Shown: positions 15,249 through 22,057 of the stretch, in pieces
Position numbering within the stretch: position 1 is the stretch's first letter
Layout of the letters: every line of letters starts with the position of its first letter
NCBI GenBank assembly: GCA_020630245.1
Contig: JAHDBZ010000006.1
Coordinates: forward strand, 1,512-30,183
Direction of reading: 5' to 3'
Source: Candidatus Altimarinota bacterium
GTDB lineage: Bacteria > Patescibacteriota > Gracilibacteria > UBA4473
DNA: 28,672 nt
Translations under genes and position numbers: made by a program
Notes under the pieces: model-generated
Seen by the model: only the letters and a program-made list of their open reading frames with translations
Told to the model about the DNA's origin: nothing
The model's database searches: none

Positions 15249-16472
15249 ATGCAACAAAGAGAAAATGAACTTCTATTAGACAGAAGTTATAGCGATGTAT
15301 CTCGATTCTTTAAAACAAACCTTGCTAGCAAGGTTGAAAATCTACGTAATAAAAAGTTTCTTGTTATCGCTGCAGGAGGCCTGGCGCCAGGGGTGAGCAC
15401 CGTATTGCAAGATCTGGCGCATCACTTAGAAGGCATAGCTGAGCTCTATGGCCTGGACTATGGCTTTGCTGGCATAAAAAATGCTGAAGCAAATTTATGG
15501 AAACTAAGCGCCAAAAAAGGCGGTCCAAAAAATGCACCAATACAAACTCTCGGATTAGACTCTCGTTCTACTCCGGGAGACATGCCACTAGCTATGAGCC
15601 GCGGAAAAAACTTTATAGCCGAAGCGTCTTTACTTGCAGATTTCGCGATCCGAAAAGGATTTGAGGGCTTCATCTTTATTGGAGGCGATGGAACGATCAA
15701 AGGTACACAGCTCTTTAGAGAAATTATGGAAAGCAAGGGCGCTTACGATGTCCAGATTGGACATATTCTAAAAACTGTCGATGGAGATGGACCTGGCACA
15801 AGCCAGCCTTTTGGGATGAGCTCGGCCACCGATTTTATCCGCGGGCTTGTCCAAAGCAAGAATGCAGAAATACGTTCGAGTGATGGCACCGTAATTAATT
15901 TAATTGGGTGCATGGGGCGCGGAAGCGGTCAGTTACCACTCAATGCTGCTGCCAGCTCTAGACATGTCGACTTTGCTATTATTCCTGACATTTCAGTATC
16001 AGCAAAACGTGTTGCTGAAGCCATAAACCGAATCGTAAAACGGAATGGAGAAGGCGCTAATGTTCTTATTGCTGAAGGCGTCGAACATATTGCCGGACTC
16101 AGTAAAACTGGATTCCGAGAAACTATTGAACCACTAGCAGCTTACCTAAGAGAAAACGTTCATAGTCCTGGAAGCCCGACTAAGGTAATTGCTACTCAAT
16201 GGGACTACACGCAACGTTCGCCAGTGATTCTCAATGCTACTGACGAACGTCTCATTGGATCAATGACTCATACGGCGCTTAGCGCCATGGCAGTCAAAGC
16301 GCGTGCCTTTACCGTGATTGGGCCACAGCGAACGTTAGATTTACATCGGCCGCTGCCACCTTCTCAATTAGTCGTTACCCCCGAACATGAACAAACCTTA
16401 CTAAGATACGGATACACCTTAGAAGAAATCAAGGCCGCCCAAAGGCCTCGATCCTTTGACGTCATGACTTAA
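15249..16472 (+). CDS. Divergent 6-phosphofructokinase family protein
   Basis: 407 residues with the PFK fold landmarks: AAGGLAPGVSTVLQDLAHHL (phosphoryl-donor loop, about 41-60), IGGDGT (144-149), KTVDGDGPGTSQPFG (175-189) carrying the catalytic Asp178 and Asp180, MGRGSG (222-227) and AEGVEH (275-280). Gly at the second GGDGT position is typical of ATP enzymes, while Lys175 in place of the Gly of ATP-PFKs is typical of PPi-type and long-clade enzymes, so the donor cannot be decided. Substrate residues look intact, so fructose-6-phosphate phosphorylation is likely, though an altered sugar phosphate is possible. It is the last gene of the operon and converges on GAPDH. Confidence 0.85.
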   Translation: MQQRENELLLDRSYSDVSRFFKTNLASKVENLRNKKFLVIAAGGLAPGVSTVLQDLAHHLEGIAELYGLDYGFAGIKNAEANLWKLSAKKGGPKNAPIQTLGLDSRSTPGDMPLAMSRGKNFIAEASLLADFAIRKGFEGFIFIGGDGTIKGTQLFREIMESKGAYDVQIGHILKTVDGDGPGTSQPFGMSSATDFIRGLVQSKNAEIRSSDGTVINLIGCMGRGSGQLPLNAAASSRHVDFAIIPDISVSAKRVAEAINRIVKRNGEGANVLIAEGVEHIAGLSKTGFRETIEPLAAYLRENVHSPGSPTKVIATQWDYTQRSPVILNATDERLIGSMTHTALSAMAVKARAFTVIGPQRTLDLHRPLPPSQLVVTPEHEQTLLRYGYTLEEIKAAQRPRSFDVMT

Positions 16473-16474
16473 CA

Positions 16475-16499
16475 AAAAACGCCCCTACGGGGCGTTTTT
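16475..16499. terminator. Perfect bidirectional terminator between PFK and GAPDH
   Basis: AAAAACGCCCC-TAC-GGGGCGTTTTT: an 11-bp perfect stem with A and T tracts on both sides. It serves the plus-strand PFK operon and the minus-strand GAPDH gene, whose stop is 18 bases away. Confidence 0.95.
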
Positions 16500-16516
16500 A
16501 AGTTTAAACACGAAGC

Positions 16517-17578
16517 TTACTTAATTAGCTCCCCTATTCTTTCTGCCGTCCGCAATAACTGCGCTACGTAACCTTTTTCATTATCATACCAAATAGTAAG
16601 AGAGTGCTGTTGCGATTCCCCTTCAATCCCCGCAACCGCTGTACATCCAAGGTCAACAATCGACGGTGTCGTGTTGCCTATCACATCCGCTAGCGTAAAT
16701 AAATCACTTGCTTTCACTACCTCTAAAGGACAATCCTGAGCTTTGACCGCAAACTGTAATGCACGATTTATTCGATCCACAGTAGTTAATTCTTTTAAAT
16801 TAACGACCAATTTAATCATAGATCCATCTGGAACGTCCACTCGAACGGCATCTCCATTCAGTTTACCCTCTAACTCCGGAAGAACCAGACCTATTGCTTT
16901 GGCAGCACCAGTTGTAGTTGGGATCATATTCCCAAGCATTGAACGTCCTCGTCTATCTCCGATTTTTTGCAGATTATCCACTGGGGGCTGCCCATTAGTA
17001 GCGGCATGAAAAGTAGTCATAAAGCCGCTCTCAATACCAAAAACACCGTCTAACACTTTCACTACTGGAGCAAGTGCATTGGTCGTACAGGAGGCTCCAG
17101 ACACTAGTTTATCTTCGGGCCTAAGAGAGTTATGATTAACACCATAAACAATTGTAGGAATTTGATCCTCAGGATTTTTAGGTTTAGCAGGTGCTGATAT
17201 CAAAACCCGCTTAGCACCATTTTTAAAATGTTCCGCTGCTTTTGCAGGGTCTACAAACTTCCCAGTACATTCCAAAGCGACATACACCTGTTGCCAGGGC
17301 AATTCACTTGGTTCAAATTCTCTCGTCACCGATATTGTTTGCCCGTTCACTACTAGATTGTCGCCCTCTATACTAACTTCTCCGTCGAACTCTCTGTGCA
17401 CTGTATCTCTTTTTAAACCAGCCGCGATCAGTTCTATTGGCTTATAGGGCTCATTGAGATGTGTCAGTTTTAGATTTGTATGTTCATCAGATTCAAACAG
17501 CGCTCTCATCGCCAAGCCGCCGATCCGACCTCCGCCATTAATACCAACATTTATTGTCTCTCCTGAAGGTCTTTCCAT
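16517..17578 (-). CDS. gap: Divergent glyceraldehyde-3-phosphate dehydrogenase
   Basis: 353 residues, normal length. The catalytic Cys164 (SGASCTTNALAP) and His191 (TTFHAATNGQ) are kept, as are PTTTGAAKAIGLVLPELEGKLNG and WYDNEKGY. Several near-invariant positions differ: the Rossmann loop is INGGGRIGG rather than INGFGRIGR, HAYTNDQ is HAATNGQ, and WYDNEWGY is WYDNEKGY. It should oxidise glyceraldehyde-3-phosphate in glycolysis, but coenzyme or substrate preference (including the erythrose-4-phosphate dehydrogenase branch) is open. Codon and base use are more AT-rich by eye than in dnaK or the MFS gene, like the PFK operon opposite. The start is the first Met before the Rossmann strand. Confidence 0.92.
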   Translation of the reverse strand: MERPSGETINVGINGGGRIGGLAMRALFESDEHTNLKLTHLNEPYKPIELIAAGLKRDTVHREFDGEVSIEGDNLVVNGQTISVTREFEPSELPWQQVYVALECTGKFVDPAKAAEHFKNGAKRVLISAPAKPKNPEDQIPTIVYGVNHNSLRPEDKLVSGASCTTNALAPVVKVLDGVFGIESGFMTTFHAATNGQPPVDNLQKIGDRRGRSMLGNMIPTTTGAAKAIGLVLPELEGKLNGDAVRVDVPDGSMIKLVVNLKELTTVDRINRALQFAVKAQDCPLEVVKASDLFTLADVIGNTTPSIVDLGCTAVAGIEGESQQHSLTIWYDNEKGYVAQLLRTAERIGELIK

Positions 17579-17604
17579 TATGTGTGGGGGTTATTTACCA
17601 CTAA

Positions 17605-17633
17605 AAACTAACCTCATTTTACTAGAGAGTCAA
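17605..17633 (-). promoter_or_regulatory. Possible promoter of the GAPDH gene
   Basis: On the minus strand, TTGACT (17628-17633) with a 17-bp spacer and TAGTTT (17605-17610). The -35 is good, the -10 weak. Confidence 0.35.
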
Positions 17634-17647
17634 ATGCATCTTTGACA

Positions 17648-18217
17648 TTATTCCCATCTACCGATTTTTGCATCTTTCGCCGTTCTTTCTAGCGCTGCAA
17701 ATTCAGACTTCCGATCAAATGGAAAACGCAGGTAAGCCCGCGCCCATCCACGACGCAGCATCTCAGCATTAAGGTCTAGACCGTCCTCGGTAAAGACATA
17801 ACTCAGGCGGCGTTCATAGACGTCGTACTGATCACCGATCGTGTCCTGGACCAGACAGACCTGGAGTGGATTACCGATGAGATTCTTGAGCTCACGACTA
17901 GCGTCGAGGGCGTGATCCTGGACGGGAGTCCCCTCTCGTTTGGATTCCGGGGTGTCGATCCCAATCATACGGACCCGGACCTGGCCGTTTTCGTCATAGG
18001 TCACGATGGTGTCTCCATCTACCACCCGACCAAACCCGAGCCAGTCACAGCGTTCTGGATAACCACCAAAACCCGGTTCAGACTGGCTGAGTTCATTCTC
18101 AAAACCGGGTTTTGCATCATTCGAAGGAACTAGAACATAATCCTGCAGATCCTTCCCGGGCCAATTACACCCCACCAATACCAGCGATAAAAATAGCACA
18201 CGCCACATCTCCGTCAT
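17648..18217 (-). CDS. Secreted thermonuclease-like (SNase domain) lipoprotein
   Basis: 189 residues from the ATG at 18217. This start (or Met four codons in, 18208) yields a lipoprotein signal MWRVLFLSLVLVGC with a good lipobox (LVGC). A longer frame to 18316 would run into the divergent MFS gene. The SNase/TNase core follows: GFGRVVDGDTIVTYDENGQVRVRMIGIDTPESKREG, with the calcium-site Asp residues, Arg and Glu equivalents of the staphylococcal active site, and the second Arg in YERRLSYVF. The C-terminal LNAEMLRRGWARAYLRFPFDRKSEF is standard. It is likely an extracellular nuclease scavenging nucleic acids, useful for an organism that depends on salvage (inference). Confidence 0.9.
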   Translation of the reverse strand: MTEMWRVLFLSLVLVGCNWPGKDLQDYVLVPSNDAKPGFENELSQSEPGFGGYPERCDWLGFGRVVDGDTIVTYDENGQVRVRMIGIDTPESKREGTPVQDHALDASRELKNLIGNPLQVCLVQDTIGDQYDVYERRLSYVFTEDGLDLNAEMLRRGWARAYLRFPFDRKSEFAALERTAKDAKIGRWE

Positions 18218-18236
18218 GCTAGCGTGAAGTAACGGT

Positions 18237-18265
18237 TTGTCCAAGCGCAAAACTTCATCTAAACT
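18237..18265 (+). promoter_or_regulatory. Promoter of the MFS gene
   Basis: TTGTCC (18237-18242), 17-bp spacer, TAAACT (18260-18265). Start near 18272, so the ATG at 18274 would be nearly the first codon of the mRNA. Confidence 0.45.
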
Positions 18266-18273
18266 TAATACCA

Positions 18274-19779
18274 ATGCAATATATCCTTTCCGCCCTCGAT
18301 AAGGCTTTTCTGACACCGATCAAGTCTATCAAACGACGCTATATTCCCCTACTCCTGATCTATTTTGCCTTTGGGGCGCAGCAACTCGTCTCGGTCGCTT
18401 TGCTGTTCTGGGAAAAAGAATCCCTCAGCTTGAGTGCGGAGCAATTTCTCGTCATCGGCGCCTGGGTCAGTCTCCCCTGGACGATGAAAATGATCTTTGG
18501 TCAGCTCGTCGATGTGGTACCGATCTTTGGCTCGCGCCGTAAGAGCTATATCTATATCGGAGCGGTGCTGATGACACTTCAGTTTCTGCTGCTCTACGGG
18601 ATGGCAACCAACTGGGGACCGATGATGGCCCTGGGCAATGAATTCCAGTGGTACCTGATCGCGACGCTGGCTGGAGTCTTTGGATTTGTGATCCAGGACG
18701 TAACCGCCGATACAATGAGTACCGAAGTCGTCGACCGGACGCAGTCCGAGGACGCCGTCAAAAAAGAAGTGACCCTTATCCAGATCCTAGGGCGACTCTC
18801 ACTCATGATCGCCATTGCCGCTACCTCTGGACTCGGCGGCTGGCTGGCCTCGGTCCTACCGTATGAACAAGTATTCCTTGTGGCGCTGATCATCCCAGTG
18901 ATCTCCATCCTGGGAGCCCTTTTCGTGAAGCTCGATGTGGCCAAAGAAATCACTACCAAATTTGATCCACAGATCATCGGAGGTGGTCTCGCCTTTGCGG
19001 TCTTCTCGGTCTTTATGGCGCTCAATGACTTTGCGTTTTCACAGGAGATTGTTTTTGCAGTCTCACTCGCGCTCATTGGTTATCTCCTCTGGCACCTGAT
19101 CAAAGGTCAACCGGCCAAAGAACAAAAGATTATACTCTTAACCCTCCTCGCTATCTTTATCTTCCGGGCCACGCCAAGCGTGGGTCCCGGGTACAGTTGG
19201 TGGGCCATTGATGTACTAGGCTTTGATCCTGCATTCTTTGGAGTACTGAAGCAAGTCGGTGCCTTGACCGCCCTCGCCGTCCTGTGGCTTAGTAGTGACT
19301 TCATCGCCAGTAAACCAATCAAGTGGGTACTCCTCTTCCTGATCGGGGTTGAGTTCCTCTTCTCGATGCCAGACCTCGCGCTCTACTACGGCGTGCATGA
19401 AACATTAGGCGTTTCGGCCAAAAGCGTAGCCCTCTTTGACACCGCTCTCGAAAGCCCGCTGGTTCACATCTCCATGATCCCGATGCTCGCGCTGATCGCT
19501 TATTATGCTCCCGCTGGGAAACGTGGGACTTGGTTTGCGGTAGCCGCTAGTTTTATGAATCTTGCGCTCACCGCTGGCAATCTCCTGACCAAATACCTCA
19601 ATCAAATCTTTGTCGTCAGTCGTGAGGTCAAAGATGAATCAGGGACCGTCACTGTTGCCCAAGACTACTCCGAACTCGGCATCCTGCTGCTGATCGTGAT
19701 CGGGATTTCAACCCTGGTACCACTGATCGCCGTTCTTTGGCTCCTTAAAGACGCGAAGATGACCAGTCGAGCGGCTTAA
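18274..19779 (+). CDS. MFS transporter, folate-biopterin transporter (BT1)-like
   Basis: 501 residues with about 12 hydrophobic helices. The loop after helix 2 (SLPWTMKMIFGQLVDVVPIFGSRRKSYIYIGAVLM) fits the FBT/BT1 branch of the major facilitator superfamily, and FGFVIQDVTADTMSTEVV matches its helix-4/5 acidic motif. AmpG and PUCC relatives have a similar layout, so the substrate (folate/pterin, or another solute) is uncertain. The ATG lies 56 bases from the divergent nuclease start. No partner gene in the window points to a substrate. Confidence 0.82.
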   Translation: MQYILSALDKAFLTPIKSIKRRYIPLLLIYFAFGAQQLVSVALLFWEKESLSLSAEQFLVIGAWVSLPWTMKMIFGQLVDVVPIFGSRRKSYIYIGAVLMTLQFLLLYGMATNWGPMMALGNEFQWYLIATLAGVFGFVIQDVTADTMSTEVVDRTQSEDAVKKEVTLIQILGRLSLMIAIAATSGLGGWLASVLPYEQVFLVALIIPVISILGALFVKLDVAKEITTKFDPQIIGGGLAFAVFSVFMALNDFAFSQEIVFAVSLALIGYLLWHLIKGQPAKEQKIILLTLLAIFIFRATPSVGPGYSWWAIDVLGFDPAFFGVLKQVGALTALAVLWLSSDFIASKPIKWVLLFLIGVEFLFSMPDLALYYGVHETLGVSAKSVALFDTALESPLVHISMIPMLALIAYYAPAGKRGTWFAVAASFMNLALTAGNLLTKYLNQIFVVSREVKDESGTVTVAQDYSELGILLLIVIGISTLVPLIAVLWLLKDAKMTSRAA

Positions 19780-19836
19780 GTGATAAAAAAATTGTTTTAG
19801 AGAAAATTCATAAAACCACTTCAACATTGATAAGTG

Positions 19837-19864
19837 TTGACAATTTCTAAATAACACTTAAAAA
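19837..19864 (+). promoter_or_regulatory. Possible promoter of the 185-aa unknown gene
   Basis: A perfect TTGACA (19837-19842), 16-bp spacer and TAAAAA (19859-19864). Start near 19871 would make the ATG at 19873 leaderless. The words ACACTT/AAGTGT around 19818-19858 form short inverted repeats. Confidence 0.4.
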
Positions 19865-19872
19865 ATAAAACA

Positions 19873-20430
19873 ATGACAGAACAAATTCCTCAATACCCTC
19901 ACAAAGCTGATCTAATAGCGCAAGCATCTACACAAGATCCCCCGTTACTAAGCATGGATCAACTCTCAAAAGTTTTAGGACTTTCATTTTCCACGCATGG
20001 TGACATTGAGGCAGCCCGAAGAACAGGAGACTTCGTAAAAGCAGAAAAATTACAAACAATTATTAGTGATAAACTCTTAGAAGCCTGCCGAAATAACCAC
20101 TTACCAGAAGACCTAAAGCCTGGAGATGAAGTTTACCATGTATCTTTTAACTACGAAGACTTTAACACACAAAAACTTATAATGAGCGTCAACCTCGTAC
20201 AAGTAGCCGAAATAAATGCTGAGACCGGCGAGATTACACTAGAATTCTTCCCTTTGCGAGGGCAAAGTATTCACCATCCACAAACCGGAGAAGATGTAAA
20301 AGGCGGCATACGATTTGGATACATAACAGGGTTAGAAGACCCTCTCATTCCAAAGGAGAAAACTCAAGATCTTTTTGATTATCCTGGAGTAGTAATGACC
20401 GCACGGATTGAGCTTGTAACTCAGTCTTAA
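19873..20430 (+). CDS. Unrecognised 185-aa protein
   Basis: Family not recognised. It is soluble, with no signal peptide. The segment DIEAARRTGDFVKAEKLQTIISDKLLEA (about residues 44-71) resembles the UVR-type helical hairpin (A-x4-DF-x-A-x2-L-x2-I) seen in UvrB/UvrC and other proteins, but this alone does not assign a function. The rest is beta-rich (PGDEVYHVSFNYEDF ... ITLEFFPLRGQSIHHPQTGEDVKGGIRFGYITG). The gene is more AT-rich by eye than its MFS neighbour and converges on another unknown gene, with a repeat element between them. Confidence 0.78.
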   Translation: MTEQIPQYPHKADLIAQASTQDPPLLSMDQLSKVLGLSFSTHGDIEAARRTGDFVKAEKLQTIISDKLLEACRNNHLPEDLKPGDEVYHVSFNYEDFNTQKLIMSVNLVQVAEINAETGEITLEFFPLRGQSIHHPQTGEDVKGGIRFGYITGLEDPLIPKEKTQDLFDYPGVVMTARIELVTQS

Positions 20431-20440
20431 AAAAATCTAC

Positions 20441-20473
20441 TGTCATCCTGAGTTCGCTGCAGGCGAAAGAACC
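20441..20473. repeat. REP-like element (TCATCCTGAG type) between convergent genes
   Basis: TGTCATCCTGAG followed by the hairpin TTCGC-TGCAG-GCGAA and AAGAACC. A related sequence in inverted form stands at 21983-22006. This motif type is widespread as short intergenic palindromic repeats in diverse bacteria. Confidence 0.55.
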
Positions 20474-20475
20474 AC

Positions 20476-21156
20476 TTACTTTAAAACCGATTTATAACGA
20501 TCAACAAATTGGCTAGCAAGCGCATTAGCTTGGCTAAGCTTTAATTTATCAGTGGCAAATTGTGCCAAAGAGATAACTTGATTGAGTCCATATAAACCTA
20601 GGTCTGGATCATCTGAATTAATTATCTTCTCTAGCTGAACAATATGTGGCATAGTCATTCCAGGCATATCAACAGTAATTGATAATGCTCCTATCTGATT
20701 GATTTGCTGAGAATGGACACTGGGAATATTGCAGGTAATTACTGGATCTCCCCAAGTTCCTTGATCTGCGTAATTAAAAAAATCACAAGTAACTCTAACA
20801 GATTCTCCGATCCGAGAATCTTTACTCTTTAAAACTAACGATAATTTTGTAAGAGGTGTGAGAAACATGTAGTCAGGGTTTTCATGTTTATTTTGTTTTG
20901 ACTCTCCTTTCGCCTTCGACATAACAACCTTTACTACATATTCTTTCCCCTGAAACAGTCCCAAAGGGATTTCTTTACTGGATACTTCCTTGGGAAACAT
21001 CATTGGCAGATCATCTACGTCTGGATATCCCTGAACTTCAAAATTACTAGGAAAAGCTTCCCTAAATTCTCGCGCCAGGAACTCAAACACTAACTGCGCT
21101 TCCGCTAGAGCAGCGTTTTTATCTAAGTTTGAATCGATATTTTCATCGTATTTCAT
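20476..21156 (-). CDS. Unrecognised 226-aa protein
   Basis: Family not recognised. It is soluble and acidic at the N-terminus (MKYDENIDSNLDKNAALAEAQ), without signal peptide or membrane helix. The middle is beta-rich (YMFLTPLTKLSLVLKSKDSRIGESVRVTCDFFNYADQGTWGDPVITCNIPSVHS) and the C-terminus helical (LAQFATDKLKLSQANALASQFVDRYKSVL). It is AT-rich by eye like the convergent gene next to it; the pair may have been acquired together. An upstream low-complexity gap separates it from the pseudouridine synthase gene. Confidence 0.8.
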   Translation of the reverse strand: MKYDENIDSNLDKNAALAEAQLVFEFLAREFREAFPSNFEVQGYPDVDDLPMMFPKEVSSKEIPLGLFQGKEYVVKVVMSKAKGESKQNKHENPDYMFLTPLTKLSLVLKSKDSRIGESVRVTCDFFNYADQGTWGDPVITCNIPSVHSQQINQIGALSITVDMPGMTMPHIVQLEKIINSDDPDLGLYGLNQVISLAQFATDKLKLSQANALASQFVDRYKSVLK

Positions 21157-21227
21157 TCAATTATTTTACCACAAAAAGTCACAAAAAACAATCACAAAGA
21201 GTCTCTCTCGAACGGCTCTTACCGATT

Positions 21228-21255
21228 ACTGCTTGCTGCTCACTACTCACCACCT
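21228..21255. repeat. Low-complexity word repeat at the end of the pseudouridine synthase gene
   Basis: Words such as TGCTTGCTGCTCACTACTCA run from the gap into the last codons (Gly-Gly-Glu-stop) of the minus-strand gene. Confidence 0.4.
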
Positions 21256-21938
21256 ACCCTTGTGAATTTTTCCACTCCCAGCTCCCCCAACTCCACATCT
21301 CCAAACCGCACGCGTTTGAGATCTAGTACTTCATACCCCAATGCGCCGCACATGCGGCGGATCTGACGATTGCGGCCTTCTTTGAGGATGATGCGTACTT
21401 TATTTCCTGGTAGCGTCTCTACCTGGCAGGGGGCCGTCATCTTGCCGTTAATCTTGAGTCCAGATTCGAACGTAGCTACATCTTTTTGAACAATATTTTT
21501 ATTCAATCGGACGATATACTCTTTCGTTTTTTCAAAGCTCGGATGCATCATTTGGTTCGCCAGCTCACCGTCATTGGTGAGCAGCAGCAGTCCATGTGAT
21601 TCTTTGTCCAGCCGTCCGATCGGAAACACTCTTTGCGGCCCAAAATCAAAGTCGAGTAAGGTTTTATTTCCTTCCGCGCTGGGACTAAGTGTCACCTCGA
21701 CGCCTTTCGGTTTATTAAACGCCAGTACCACTCTCGGGACCTCTTCTGGCAGATCTAAGACGGTATCATCAAGCATTATCATATCTCCAGGGCTCACACG
21801 ATCCCCTAGCTGAGATTTTTGGCCATTAACCGACAATCTCCCCGCCCGAATATAATCCTCGGCCTGACGACGCGAACAGATGCCTTTCTGAGATAGATAT
21901 TTTTGTAACCGGACTGGATCTGGATGTTCTCCCAACAT
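21243..21938 (-). CDS. RsuA/RluB-family pseudouridine synthase
   Basis: Isomerises a specific uridine in rRNA. The 231 residues contain an N-terminal S4 RNA-binding domain (about 9-57, RLQKYLSQKGICSRRQAEDYIRAGRLSVNG) and the catalytic domain with GRLDKESHGLLLLTNDGELANQMMHPS, in which Asp111 is the nucleophile, plus KVRIILKEGRNRQIRRMCGALGYEV. This layout covers RsuA, RluB, RluE and RluF, so the exact target (16S or 23S) is not assigned. The ATG at 21936-21938 is a suitable start; no Shine-Dalgarno sequence. Confidence 0.92.
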   Translation of the reverse strand: MLGEHPDPVRLQKYLSQKGICSRRQAEDYIRAGRLSVNGQKSQLGDRVSPGDMIMLDDTVLDLPEEVPRVVLAFNKPKGVEVTLSPSAEGNKTLLDFDFGPQRVFPIGRLDKESHGLLLLTNDGELANQMMHPSFEKTKEYIVRLNKNIVQKDVATFESGLKINGKMTAPCQVETLPGNKVRIILKEGRNRQIRRMCGALGYEVLDLKRVRFGDVELGELGVEKFTRVGGE

Positions 21939-21982
21939 ACCAATAAATTAATAGATATTTACTTCTTACCTCTAACAAATTA

Positions 21983-22006
21983 GATCCTTCGACAAGCTCA
22001 GGATAA
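21983..22006. repeat. REP-like element (CTTCGACAAGCTCAGGA type)
   Basis: ATCCTTCGACAAGCTCAGGA, with terminal inverted ATCCT/AGGAT. Read on the minus strand it begins ATCCTGAG like the element at 20441-20473. Followed by GTTCGACTAGCGG. It lies between two minus-strand genes. Confidence 0.6.
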
Positions 22007-22057
22007 GTTCGACTAGCGGCTCGTAAACTCGCCGAATCTCACTTACCTCCAACTTAT

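Noticed and set aside
18218..18316. N-terminal extension of the SNase lipoprotein
   Set aside because: It overlaps the divergent MFS start and promoter; the lipobox signal begins at Met34 or Met37 of the long frame.
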